Assembly (NCBI RefSeq): GCF_050947875.1
Contig: NC_134572.1
Coordinates: 129,876,105 to 129,940,104, forward strand
Length of the DNA: 64,000 bases
Direction of reading: 5' to 3'
Origin: Dermacentor variabilis
Taxonomy: Eukaryota > Arthropoda > Arachnida > Ixodida > Ixodidae
Part shown: positions 47,067 through 58,654 of the stretch, piece by piece
Layout of the letters: each line of letters starts with the position of its first letter
How positions within the stretch are numbered: the stretch's first letter is position 1
Position numbers and translations under genes: made by a program
The notes under the pieces: generated by a model
What the model was told of the DNA's origin: nothing
Seen by the model: the letters and a program-made list of their open reading frames with translations, nothing else
Database searches by the model: none

Positions 47067-47328
47067 GCAGAAGTTAAATTAAATATTGGATTATGGGGTT
47101 TTGCGTGACAAAACCACTTTCTGATTATGCACGCCTTAGTGGAGGACTGCGAAAATTTCGACCATCTGGGGTTCTTTAACGTGCACCAAATTCTAAGTAC
47201 ACGGGTGTTTTCGCATTTCGCCCCCATCGAAATGCGGCCGCCGTGGCCGGGGTCCGATCCCGCGACCTCGTGCTCAGCAGTCTAACACCATGACCACTGA
47301 GCAACCACGGCGGGTCCCGCAGGAGTTG
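47065..47328 (-). mobile_element. Ruka-like SINE inserted beside the LINE head
   Basis: On the minus strand a full-length SINE runs from the tRNA-like head near 47315 to an AT-rich tail near 47077. It has the usual B-box (plus-strand 'ggtccgatcccgcgacc') and body blocks ('ttctttaacgtgcacc', 'cattatg'-type tail). It is flanked by near-identical 12-bp segments CCCGCAGAAGTT (47064-47075) and CCCGCAGGAGTT (about 47316-47327), one mismatch apart, which fit a target duplication. That places the insertion in or immediately next to the tRNA-like head of the LINE. Confidence 0.8.
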
Positions 47329-48379
47329 TACGCCTCATTTAACCTACAGTGGTGCCCAATTTGATCAGTCAAGGTGGGCCAATCTGAGCTCGGTTATACC
47401 GCATGGATGGCACTCGCCTAGAGAACCTGGTATTTATGACCTGCACATGTGTGGCCACACATAATTGAGGATATATAATTTTTTCTTTTTTAGGAGGGTT
47501 TCCGTACAGTGATAAAATGAAGGAAAAGACATTAAAAAGAAAGAAAAAAAAGGGGAAAAAAAGGAACATAACTTGTGAGTTGAACTCGTGATCCTTCAAT
47601 GTTGCCCGGAAAGGTAGCTCAGTCGGTTGGTTCGTCAAGCCAGCGGTTACTTTCAAGCGCCATAGCTCCTGCTCCGAGCCTCATACTTATGTGGAAAGGG
47701 GCTGGTGTTGTCCGCGACAGTCGATTTTGTTGTCCGCGACAGTGGATTCTGAGTGGTTGGAAGGCATAATTTCTTGGAAAAATGGCCGCCAGAGGAGCAG
47801 CGTGAACTCGAGCGGCTTTTGAGACTAGGAAAACTGCCTTACAATATTTAGACTTGAGGGGAAGCTTCGTTAACAAACTATAACACGGCAATCAGCACTC
47901 GAATATAATTATAACCCTAATAATAATTGTAAATATTCATCTCATCTATAGGATCTAAAGCGCGCGCTGTTTCTTGCCTCTGCGTGTAGTAGTTAAGAGA
48001 GCCAGTTTAAGGGCGGAGAAGAGGGAAGGAAAGGAAAGCAAACTTGCAGCGCCGTTCTTGCCAAATAGCTCTTCCCAAATGCGTGGGTCCTATTAAATGT
48101 ATTGACGCCACACCATCGTTTTCGTACCATTGGTATCCCTGCTGGCTGCTGGCTACAGTCCTATACAATTCGCGTTCCCAGACACAGTGCGAACAGGCAC
48201 CTGATTAGTGTGAAATAAAGTAGCTCGATTAGATGGCATACCGGGCATAGGGCACACAGACACTGTATATAACGTGAATTAAGGCAGCCCGCGGCGGCAT
48301 GGGATGAACGTGAGCGTGGACGGGAGCTCCAACACGCCGTCGCCATCTTCCAGTCGTTCTCACTCCTGTTGCTGTCACT
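47329..48379. other. Mostly unrecognised; first part may be LINE 5' flank
   Basis: The first 50-60 bases beyond the SINE could be the original 5' sequence of the LINE head. A 24-bp imperfect direct duplication (GTTGTCCGCGACAGT type) is at about 47708-47750. No motif-bearing frame in the remainder. Confidence 0.35.
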
Positions 48380-49374
48380 GCGTTGTCATATTGTTGTCAT
48401 AACGCCGTCGTTACGCCGCCATCTTCGAACGGTCGATGTGTTTCTATCGTCATGAGTCCATTATCTTCGTTCCATTGTGGTCCCGACATTTTCCTCATCG
48501 CGTCGTCATCACAGGGTCGCCTTAATGCCGTCGTAGTTGTTCTATCGTCGTATTTTGACATGATGATTTCATTATTATCATCCTATTGTCATCACACCTA
48601 TGTTTTCGCGTCGCCGTGTCATTGTCATCAAGCCGTCCTTGCCATTCCAGTTCCGTCATTTCTTCATCGTACAATCGTCTTCATACCATCGGCATCCTTC
48701 CACCATCGGCATCACCTTGCCGCCACACCATCGTAGTCATACCATCGTCGTCACATGCAGCGTCGTAATCCCATTAGCGTCATGGTCGTCATGCAGTAGT
48801 CACCCGATTCTTGTCATATCATCGTCGTCACACCATCGTCTTCATGTCATGATCTTCATCGAGTCGTCGTTACATCATGGTGGTCGCATATCCGTGGCTG
48901 CACCTGCACCGTCATTCGATGGCCGGCGCACCATCGTGGTTACAGCATTGTTATTCCAGCGTCGACATCCCGTGGTCGAACTCAAGTCAAAAGGGTTCCT
49001 CAAGGACAGCAACACGATGCCTTTGCAGGCTGTGCCACAAATGTATTGGGTACGTTACACTATTGAGTGAAACTCCTTTAGGCCAACGCGTTAGCGAGGT
49101 GCGCCATCAGTACAGTGGTGTTACGTTTCGCCTACGACGCGCGGTAAAGCCGGCGCGGATGCAACGGACGCCGGGGCTTCGTTCAAAGCGGCAGACATTT
49201 TGGCCCGTTCGGCGCCGCCGCTACGCCTCCCTGCCAAGCGCGTCCAGGCATGTTCCAATGCCACGTGTCTTCATGTGCGTGTGTGTGTGTATGTGCGTGT
49301 TGGTGCCCACGCTTGTCGAAGCGCGGCAGCCGGGGAGAGGAGCTCCCAACAACTGTGAAGCGAGGGGGTCTGAC

Positions 49375-49470
49375 CGGCGCCGACACGACGTATGAGCCAC
49401 CTTCTCTTCCCATTGTGCCCCAGCGGCGCCGACACGACGTATGCGCCACCTTATCCCATTGTGCCCGAGC
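49375..49470. repeat. Two ~49-bp tandem units in the U3 part of the solo LTR
   Basis: The unit starts CGGCGCCGACACGACGTATG and ends near GTGCCC. The first unit is 49 bp and the second about 46 bp, upstream of the TATA box. Repeats in this position are often enhancer-like in LTRs. Confidence 0.75.
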
Positions 49471-49526
49471 GGCACAGTCACGTGCTCGTCTATAGAGGGG
49501 TTCCTTCTTGCCCTCAACTGCGAGAG

Positions 49527-49534
49527 TATAAAAG
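49527..49534 (+). promoter_or_regulatory. TATA box of the solo LTR
   Basis: TATAAAAG about 110 bp upstream of the AATAAA signal. In position and orientation it fits the LTR's RNA polymerase II promoter. Confidence 0.6.
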
Positions 49535-51372
49535 CAGCTGCCCCCGGACGCCAAGAGGACGCTCCGATTTCTTCTGTTGAGTAACGTGCTCTCCCGTCTC
49601 TCTACTTCGGTCGACCTGACCGCCAACTCTTTGCGATGTTAGAATAAACAAGTTGTTTTGTTGTTACCAGTCGACTCATGCTTTGCCGGGACCTTCGGAT
49701 GCTTCCAGTTGTACCCCAGGCCGCCAGGCCAACGCTACCCTTGGGGCTTGCGACCAAGGTGCAACAACGGGCGTCAGCGCCGAGTTCCCAACAACTCGCG
49801 CCAGCGGTGCGATTACAACAGTGGGTATGGGCCACAGTTTAACCCTTTGTAGGACGGCATATATTTTTTACAACACGTTTGAAGTTTTTATTGCGATAGC
49901 AATTATATGGGCACTCCAGACCCATTTCTGCCGTTGGTTTCGCCGTTAGCGTGAAGTTCCGTGTAAAGTCTAAGGGCGGTAAAGTCGTCGCCATGGCCAG
50001 TGTGCTGTACGTCCGAGCGAAAGATACTGAGGGTGAGCGAGCAACAGCGGCTCAATCTTGAGCATGCAACGGCGGAAAGCGGGGAAGAAGCGCACTGCCT
50101 TCCGTCGGGAGCCGAGCTTCGGCGGAAACGTTCCATGAATCAAGAACAATTTTGCTCGGTTTTGCACACTTGCTGCCAGCGTGCAAAACCGAGAAAACCG
50201 CTGTTGCCAGCGTGCTGTACGCAATCCAACAAGTATTATCGCGTTAAGTGTTAATAAAACCTTTAGATAGACGCCAGCCTCAAACAAATGCGAAAACTGA
50301 GCCCCTTTGCTGGTGAGGAGCGTTCTCGCACACAAAATGCAGTAAGATGTTTATCTCTCATTGTCCTGCAATAGGTTAATGAACCTCTCGCCAACTTAGG
50401 TTACTAAGTAGGTGCTGCTGGGTGTGCCGAAAGCGAGGGAACGACTCACAGCGATCGCAGGCGACGGCAAACCACGCTTCTCGTCCGAAAGGACCCGCGC
50501 GGACTTCTCGACATCCCTACAAGATGGTGCAGCGTCTCCAGAGACATGCGCGATAGTACCCTGATGGCGCATTACGCGTTTCTCAGAGCTCGCACGAACC
50601 GGCGCACCACGCATTTCGGAGGCCACGCGCAGGCTTCGCGATGGCGCCTCTAGGAGCCGCCGTGTGTTCTTAGGGAAGCGCGCAAGAGGAGTCTGATACA
50701 TAACTCGTTTCGACGGAAGCAGCATGTTCTGTCGCTTTATTGATTCGGTGCTACACGCATATCCCCGTCGTAAATCATTGTGACGTAGGTTCGGTCAATT
50801 TTATTTTCGCAGCGATTCCGGTGTCGTTATGCCACCAGGAATATTTCATCGTTGTCGCTGCGTCGTCATTTTACCGCCATATTGAGGTCGTCCCGGTCAT
50901 TCCATCTTCTTCATTCCTTCGTCGTCATACGTGTGATGTGAAGGATCGAGCACAACAATTTTCTGTTGGGCGAGGCGGTTAGCAGTAGGGATCTTCGCCT
51001 GGGTCACGTGGCCTCTACTTGCATATTATCGCTATGCAGCAACACACAAACAACAATGAATGCTTCATTTAAATCAATTTCCACAGTACAGCGGATTCGC
51101 AGGATTTTATTAGCTCACATCGGTACTAATGACATTTGTTGATATGCAGGGCAGCGGTGTAAGTTTAGCGCCACTTGAGTGCCCCACTTCAGATAAATGG
51201 AACATTGGTGAGTGCGTATGAACGAATTTGACTCATGTGTTCTCTCTGTCTATTTCGTTTACTCCCCAAGCCATTTCCCACACATAGGGCAGCAAACGGG
51301 ATGAAGTCCAGTAAACCTCACTGCTTTCTTCCCTTCCTGCTCTCTCTCTATTACGCTGCTCGTAAAATACCC

Positions 51373-54300
51373 TCTTAAACACGCATACGCAATATATTGC
51401 AAAAACCGCTCACAACTTGCACACTTTAAACTTTTCTTACCAATAATATATAACATTCCCATATTTTGACCAATTGTTACCCAGGTGCGTCTTTAAGTTA
51501 ACCGAGGAGACGGAGCAAAAATTACGAGCCTCGTATAAGACATGAAAATAGGAAAGAAACGAGGATTTAGTAAATAGATGCAACACTTCTAATTCAGCCA
51601 GTAACGTTAAAGATCCGCTACACAACGTGATTACCATTCCCCCACCCCCCTTATCACGGGATTTGAACTTGGTGTCATGCACAGTGAAGAACTTTGGAAA
51701 ACATTTCAGATAACGGCAGTCTGACACGTTAGGACTCATGCTGAAGTAACTGTCTATAAAGGCTGTAATTATTCAACACATAATAAAAATTTATTGCTAG
51801 TCCCTCACAACCTGTTTCCTATACTTTGACGGAATATCACCAACGTGTTTTGCAACATATATCGAGGAGATCTAGAAAGCCCACTGTACGCCTCGCATAA
51901 TGCTTAAAATTGTAACAATATGAGTATTAAGTAATTATTCTTGAAGGAAATATTCAACCTACACACTTCAAGCTTTTGGCGCAAGTCGCACTTATTATAC
52001 CTCCCATTTTATTAAAATCTGTAAATCCTGCCATATTTTTTCCTGCCTATCCTGGAGTGAAAATGGCAATTAAGTAGTATTTGGCAATTTTAAATTATTC
52101 TCTGCTCAACGAACACACTTCAAGTCCTACCTGCTTGACGTCCCTTACGATCCCACAATTTACGCAAAATATTCACTTCGTAAAGTTCTACTATCTCTTT
52201 ATAAGGAAGTCGGGCATTCTTCGAGCGTATGAAGTCGCACTAATAGTCTGGATGTAAAATTCTGAAGTTTACAGGCTTTTAACACACAGAATTTATGACC
52301 GAGTGACCTGACCACAGTTTTTCGTAGCACGTATTTGATGGAGCCACTTCTTTCAGTACTCCGTATGTCCTGCTCCTTTCCCAAGCGCGACTGTTGCTCA
52401 GGCTGCTTCTGCGGTTCTCCTCAAAATATATATTTTTTGTGTGCACAATACACAGAAAAGATTCGAAGCGCCATCATTATTTTTTCTCATTCCAGCGTCT
52501 TGCTTATAATTATAAGCACAATAACAACAAAAACAGAAAAAAACAAGAATTTAGCTTTTGGATACGTTTGTCCATCTGTACTAACGCTACAGATGGCCCG
52601 ATCACCTACTGTGTTTATTACGCAACCGCGAAACCAAACAACAAAAGCAATCTAAATATCCTGACTGCACAAGATATGCCTTCAATGAAATCACATGTTT
52701 AATATACCGTACTGATTTCTTTAGCTATTTCTCCAGCGGCGGAAGAAGACTGTTGTTCGAACACCGAAGCTGTCGTAACTGTATAGTGTATCAATTTTCC
52801 TTTTCTAACAGCATGGCTAAAGTTAGCTGGCACAGCTTGTATACCTGCACTACGAACGCTCAACAGACAGCCAGCACACGTCATTCTCAATCAGCTTCGT
52901 AGCGTTCTGTAGGGAGTAAAGAAATTGGGGAATGCGGACCAATCCCAATGTGATGAAATCTAGCACGGGGTCTAACATCGTTAGCTGGAACCAGGCAAGA
53001 ATGGGAGTAACTGCCGCGCTCCCGCTCATGACTCAAGGAAGGGAGCGGCAAGTCTCTCCAGGTCGTGGTAATCACGTGACGCCCGCGTCATTGATCTCGA
53101 AGAGCTGGTTGGTTGGCCCTGGCACAAGAGAAGCGCGAGTGCAACCGTTGCCTAAAGACTAGAGCATCGGAATGCCGCGCTCAGCGTCAAAATTTCGATC
53201 CCACCACGGGATACTTGAATTTTCTTTTTCGTCAAACGATGTCAAGAGAGATACCTAACAACTGCAGAAGTGTCTGCCATAAGTCAATGAATGCTGCGCA
53301 TTAAATATTTCGCAGATTTACGCCAATCTTACAACTGATACATCGAAGCTGTACAAGCAAGTTCTCTCATATGAGGCTCTTTTTGCTCGCTCGTCGCCTC
53401 GCTCGAACGCAGGAGCAGCATTTGCTGTTGCGTGCGGTCGTGATTGGCTGTTCTATGCGACGGTGGCCCACGAATGCTCTGTTGCAGCACAACGACGGCG
53501 TCTTCTGCTCGTGTAGCCGTACAAATTCCTGGCTGACTTCGGACCTGAAGGCAGTTATTGGCACCATGGGAAACAGAAATTATACATGTTTGCTCGTTTA
53601 AAAAAGATCACTCAATGACGTGGTTGCCTATTTAAATTAGTTGCACGGGAGGAAACATCTTTGTTAATATGATTTGTTAATACCGTTCAAAGCCATTTCG
53701 GCGCTCCGAAGCATGTTGTGTTGCATTTACACTTGATGTCGACCACATTCCAGCTCGCCGGGTTTCGTTCCCGCAGCAAACCGTTGGGTTACTCCCTCCT
53801 CCCCCCCCCCTCCCCTTGCTGTTGTAGGGCGCTGAAAAATCTCGGAGGTGATGTGCTGAAGCTTACGTCATAGCGACAACCACCAGGTGATCTCGCCGTC
53901 TGCTCAGATGCAGTTTAAAAGCTTCTAACAAGAAAACTCTGGGACTACTACCCCTGCGGACCTGTCAAGATTGCGTTTGTGCAATATACTACTCATTTAT
54001 AACAAATTTAGTCAAAGTCAGATTTCGTTACACTGCCCTTTAACAACTTCGCTGTAAAAAAACAACAAAAGAAATCAGCAAATTATCTGAATGACGCCTG
54101 GCGGGAAGAGGCCGAAGGAAACACAATGAGCGTCTTGAGCATGTTCGCGGCAGGCCAAGTCAAGCATGGGTGGCAAGATGCATTTCTGAATACGCTGGTT
54201 CGTCTATGAATGACAGCTGACTGATGTGCAACGGTGTTTTGTGTGACCTCTTGCGAATTGCATTTCTGGCGTTTATATGCAATGACCATACCTTCCGGTA

Positions 54301-55320
54301 TGCTCTATGTTATATCTGTCGTGAGCTATACTTTAGTGCACTTACGTCACTTAACTTCGTCTGAATTTCTCATTCTTCTTTCCTCTGCTTTGTTAGTGCG
54401 TGTTCATCCTATGCCAAAAGGAGAAACCAGGGCCACCTAAAAGCTCCATGATCTCCTACATGCCAAATAATAAATAAAAATAAATACTCTTGCCTGTGCT
54501 TCCACCCTTGTTAGCCGAAGGAAAAAAGAACTGCAATTCCTTGAACGTGGTTTTTGTTGGACATCTGTTACCTCCACATTCAGTACAGCGGCAACACTCA
54601 CATGGTCATATTGGTGCAGAAATCGGCGCACAAATTGCCGAGCACGAGGGTTGCCCGATAGCTCATAGTGCTTGATGTGTGCGGCTACCAACCCACATCG
54701 CCGAAGGAACAGGAGTTGGCAACCCCGTGCAGCAGTATACAGCAAGATTTCTTTTTTAAAATTTTGCAATGTGTGGTATGCGTGAAGCTGAGACACATGA
54801 CTTTCCAAAGTTTCACAAACGTAATGTACCAAGTCTGCAACTCTAACTCAGCAATAAAAAATGATATCGCGATTCTGGAAACCTCACCGGATTCATATCT
54901 AAAAAGAAAGAAAAAAGTATGTTAACTTTACCAATAATTCGTGACTAGGTTTTAACAAAACCTTCCTAAGCAATTAGTTTTTAAATTAATATATCAAATT
55001 TGTCCAAAGTAGATGCGCTAAGGGTTGGCGAATATGTGAAGTTCCGAATACGAATCAGATACAACGCACTAACTATTCGTACGTAAGCATTCTTTGGTGA
55101 GCTCCCCAGCAATGTCACGTGAAAAGTGTAATACCTTGTATCTGGACGAAAATGCACAATTAAATATTTAAGACATTTAATCATCATGTACGTGTAAATG
55201 TACATGATTAGAAACTTTCAAGGGGTCAGGAAGAACTTAAAGCAAAATAAAATAAAATAAAGGAGAGAATACCCATAGATAATGATTATGCTCCTTAGAA
55301 TATGTATGGGGAAACTTATA
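51373..55320. other. Unrecognised, partly with old internal repeats
   Basis: No supported gene. Between 51400 and 52170, blocks such as 'acacttcaagc', 'tatatcgaggaga' and 'cctcgcataatg' recur in diverged form at spacings of roughly 150-350 bp, which suggests an old tandem array. A C-rich homopolymer is near 53800-53812. Frames up to 131 codons (54437-54832, minus) have no motif I recognise. Confidence 0.35.
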
Positions 55321-55324
55321 GTAG

Positions 55325-55750
55325 AGGTGGGTCAACTTGAAGTGTAGGATTTGGTGAACTTAAAATTTTGGAAGTGGGCCAAGTTGAAATCATCGCGTGG
55401 GCGAACCTGAATTGGCCTGTGGGCCAACTGATATTTCGGGGTGGGCCAACTTCAAATTTGCATGTGGGCCTGAGATACACCTAGCAGCGGACCAACATAA
55501 GATTAGCGGTGGGCCAACTTGAAGATTTGGGGTCGGGAGTGGCCTACCTGAAATAATGGGGTGGGCCGACTTACACTTGGGGATGGGCCAAATTACATTT
55601 CGTGGTGGCCGTACTTGAAATTTTTGGTTTGCAAAACTGAAATATGGGATTGGGGGCCAAGTTGACGTTTGATAGTCGAGCTACCTAAATTCGGGTTGGA
55701 CCAACTTGAAATTTAGGTGTGGGCCAACCTAAGATTGTGGTGTGGCCCAA
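55325..55750. repeat. Degenerate minisatellite, GTGGGCCAACTTGAA-type unit
   Basis: About 15-18 imperfect units of roughly 22-27 bp, each built around GTGGGCCAACTTGAAATTT. Units vary in length and sequence, so the array is old. It ends at 'gtgtggccca' near 55750. Confidence 0.85.
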
Positions 55751-55784
55751 TGTCCATGTGAACGCTGCTAAGTGAGAAAATTTT

Positions 55785-56760
55785 ATTTCGAATCAGAGCG
55801 ATTCGCGTGCGGCGAGTTAGTGCGCTGGGACACCTGCCGAGGTTACGGCCAAGATTTCTTGCCTCTCGGCGGCTTCCTTGGCCAGTTGGACTGCCCAGAG
55901 TGGGTCTTCCAGGTTCGAGCTGAGCAGCACGGCCTGCCATCCCGCGCGGAGGCTGTCGATGGAGGCTTTGCTCTCATTGTCCTGTATTAGTTCCTGGCAT
56001 TCTCATAGCATGTGTTCTAGCGTCGCCCAGGTGTCACATACTTTGCATCTATCTGTTATGTATATGTATGGATAAATAGCGTGTATTAGTATCGGATGCT
56101 TGTATGATGTAGTTTGTAGTTGTCACCACTGTACAGCTTGCGATCTACTGTGTTGTGGGTGGGGTGGTGGATAAGTGCATGTTTGCATCTTCTATTGGTT
56201 GGTGATGTCGTTGAACTTAGTCATTGAGTCTTCCCATTCCCATGTTTCGGAGGGCCCTTTCGAGGGGTCTACGTTCGTCGCAGTTCGGAAATCGAGTCTT
56301 CGAGCTACGTTGTATACCGTAGCGTTAGTTGTGCTCTCCCGTTGAGTCGGGGGTGTGGGCTGGTATCGATCTGATTTGGACGCATCTGTCTTCCGTTGTT
56401 GTTTTGTCTTTTCCGAGTACATCTAGCGCCTCAGCTAACATTCTGCCATTCGCGAAGTGGCGTATTGCAGTCTGGGAATCCCAGATTATATAGTATGCGT
56501 TGGCTTGTGCTATAGCTCCCGCTATAGCCACCTGCTGCGCCGTGTTGATGCATGTCGTGTTTATAGTCAAGGACATGAAGAATTGCCTGTTGCGGTTAAG
56601 TACTACTGCGACAAAGCTGCGTTTGTGTCTGTGACGTGCCGCTGAGCATCCTTCGAGTAATGAACACCTCGCGGGCAAGCGGGCACGCCGAGACGCTGCG
56701 AGCGTTTTCATTGGGCCTTGCCAAGGCACTGTCAGAACGCAGGCGAGACCTTTGCGTGAA
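55785..56760 (-). pseudogene. I-like LINE 3' fragment with RNase H and zinc knuckle
   Basis: Minus-strand frames run through an RNase H-like region (about 56580-56400: TINTTCINTAQQVAIAGAI, then WDSQTAIRHFANGR with the aspartate of the DSQTAI motif). A decayed linker follows (SIPAHTPDSTGE), then the terminal knuckle near 56060-55990 (RCKVCDTWATLEHML, an in-frame TGA, ECQELI). The end includes LEDPLWAVQLAKEAAERQE, the same block as other LINE fragments here. RNase H marks an I-like LINE rather than RTE. Reverse transcriptase is absent, several stops are present, and the 3' end near 55785 has an AATAAAATTTTC sequence. Confidence 0.75.
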
Positions 56761-57667
56761 CAAGGATCGCGCGCATAACGCAGGCTTGCGACAGCGAGGG
56801 TGACACGGCATCGCGGCGATGAACTCACCTCTCACACGAGCCCTCACGGGCTACTGTGACAGCTGGTGTTCCCATTCGACCGCTCTGCTCCGTCGACGCT
56901 TGTTCCCTGCGTTCCAGCTCAATTGGTACGATTGTACTGAAGGGGCCGCATGCGGCGAGAAAATTTGACAATTCTTTACGAGAACCTAAGCATTTTTCTC
57001 CAACGGAAAGGCCTTGGGTAGACGCGCATGATCTAGGAAAAGCAAGCAAGCAAAACTGAGCAACAAAGAAGTTAGAGCCGAGTCAAACAATTCTTACGCA
57101 TTAGTAGGCAATTCACAGAATTTCTCTAGTTTTTTGTATTCATATAAGGAAATAAACAACTCACCATTTTAGAATTTTAGAATACTGAGTCTGCTTGCAG
57201 GTGTTCAGATCAGTGCAGAAACCAATTGGATATCAAGCCTTGTGTTCGGCTTCGTGGAACAAACCAACACGGCAACCTGTGATTTTTTATTATAGTCTGT
57301 GATTTGTTGTTTCGATCAGTCTACTCATGTAACAGTTTCATCTTTTACACTTCAGCCTAGGATGTATTTTATTTCAGTTAGTCCTTTTACGTGTGTCTAC
57401 GGGACATGAGTCCTTCCAGCAGTTTTGTTCTTTCTGTTTCCCTAACTATGATGACGACCAAGTTAGACAGCTGCCATTTTTGCTGGGGAAACTTGCTTGC
57501 AACAACGCTCTAAAGTAGTTGGGAGGCTGTTCGTGAAGCTCTGAAAGCGATAGAGTTATTTGACTCTTCTGCCCATCTTGCGGTTTGTCCATTTCTGTCT
57601 GTTTATATCGAGCTTGAGAAACTTAATGTCACGAACTGTGCTTTTAAATAAAATAAAATACATAAAC
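56761..57667. other. No recognised feature
   Basis: No motif-bearing frame, RNA gene or named repeat was seen. Confidence 0.4.
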
Positions 57668-58305
57668 GCTAAACCAACACATTCAGTCGATTTCCTCACC
57701 GTTATTTATAGCGCAATATTTTCAGCGCTTTATTGATAGCGCACGAAATGCAAAACACACGCACTCACACAAAAAGGACCGAAGGCTTGTGTGATCTTGC
57801 AGATTCACAATCCAATTTGCAGCACAGTTGTTTCTTTCGGACAGTTATAATCAGAATTTATGCAGCCTGTAATGAAACCACAGTCTTTAAATCGTTGCCC
57901 GAATACAACAACCCCGTTTGAAGCGTTTCCCGCATATACTGCTTTCAAACCCACGTCAAGAATTCCTTTTTTTTTTTGCAAAGCGAGTACTTCCTACACA
58001 CACATTTTTACTTTGCTATAACATTGACCATAATGTTCGATGCATATTTATTAAACTTTATTTGGTGAAATTAACAGTCACTGCATGGGAGCGAGTTAAA
58101 TGCCTCGTTTGTAAGCCAAATTTGTAACGCTACGCATGGCTTGCTTGCGTAACTTATAGCAAAGGTCGCCATTAGACCACACACATTGACCTTTGCCTCA
58201 GCATAACCCTAAGCCTACGGCATACTTTCACCAAATATAAGCACAAGCCTCGTTTGCCTTACCGAAGACACCAGGGAATTGTTCTACGAACCACATATAC
58301 CGCAT
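57668..58305. repeat. Dispersed repeat B, copy 2
   Basis: Aligns with 41180-41825 in the same orientation over about 640 bp. It ends at 'acgaaccacatataccgcat', exactly where the tail of the ORF1 retroposon begins. The retroposon may therefore have inserted into the right-hand part of this repeat. Confidence 0.8.
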
Positions 58306-58654
58306 GAAGAGAGAGAGAGATAGCAAAAAGACGAAAGGCAGGGAGGTCAACCAGACGAGCGTCCGGTTTGCTACCCTACACTGTGGGAAGGGAAAGGGGG
58401 ACAGAGTGAAGAAAGCGGGATAGAGGGAACACTGTCTGTGCACGGAGCAAAGCGCCTGGAAATCAGTAAAGTCAAAGCAAGTGCTCCGTCGATACGTTAG
58501 GCTGCCGTCATTCTGCTGCCTGAAGCTCATCTTGGTGTTTCATAGCTGATGTCACGTTGAACTCACCAGTGAAGGCCAAGGAGCCGGTGGGCATCAGCAG
58601 TACGTTGCAGTGCGTGGCAGTATATTTTTAAGCTAAACCCCAGCCGTTCTGACT

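Larger units (their letters stand above)
43827..47070 (-). mobile_element. Nearly full-length RTE-like LINE
   Basis: A non-LTR retrotransposon of at least 3.24 kb on the minus strand, close to the usual length for RTE-type elements. Reading 5' to 3': a tRNA-like head (about 47066-46998), a short A-rich spacer, an endonuclease frame (46885-46235), a reverse transcriptase frame (46041-43906) and a very short 3' UTR ending in (ATG)24 at 43899-43827. Two lesions separate the frames, a TAG at 46237-46235 and one extra base in an A6 run at 46151-46156. RTE clade is inferred from the single endonuclease-RT design and repeat tail. The 5' boundary is uncertain because a SINE sits in the head region. 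Confidence 0.85.
49119..49820 (+). mobile_element. 702-bp solo LTR with TSD and empty-site paralog
   Basis: Begins TGTTACGTTTCG and ends GATTACAACA (TGTT...AACA ends) and is flanked by GTGG on both sides (49115-49118 and 49821-49824). The corresponding place in repeat A copy 2 (about 62564-62580) reads straight through without it, so this is an insertion with a 4-bp target duplication. It contains a TATAAAAG box at 49527-49534 and AATAAA at 49643-49648, giving plus orientation and a plausible U3-R-U5 order. No internal element sequence or second LTR is present, so it probably arose by recombination between the two LTRs of a full element. Family (gypsy or BEL) not determined. Confidence 0.85.
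48380..51372. repeat. Long dispersed repeat A, copy 1
   Basis: From at least 48565 to 51372 this aligns in the same orientation with 61546-64000, which runs off the window. The left part consists of GTC/ATC-type triplets ('gtcatcaagccgtc', 'cttgccgccacacc') and then 'cgtggttaca'. The right part shares 'tttattgcgatagcaattat', 'ggcgcctctagga', 'cacacaaacaacaatgaa' and 'ctcgtaaaatac'. Copy 1 has one unit of the 84-bp block that is expanded in copy 2, and it carries the solo LTR. The segment 48380-48560 appears to be a further part of the repeat that copy 2 lacks. No conserved protein frame. Confidence 0.8.

Noticed and set aside
54437..54832. 131-codon minus-strand frame
   Set aside because: No recognisable motif and no supporting neighbour; too weak to call a gene.
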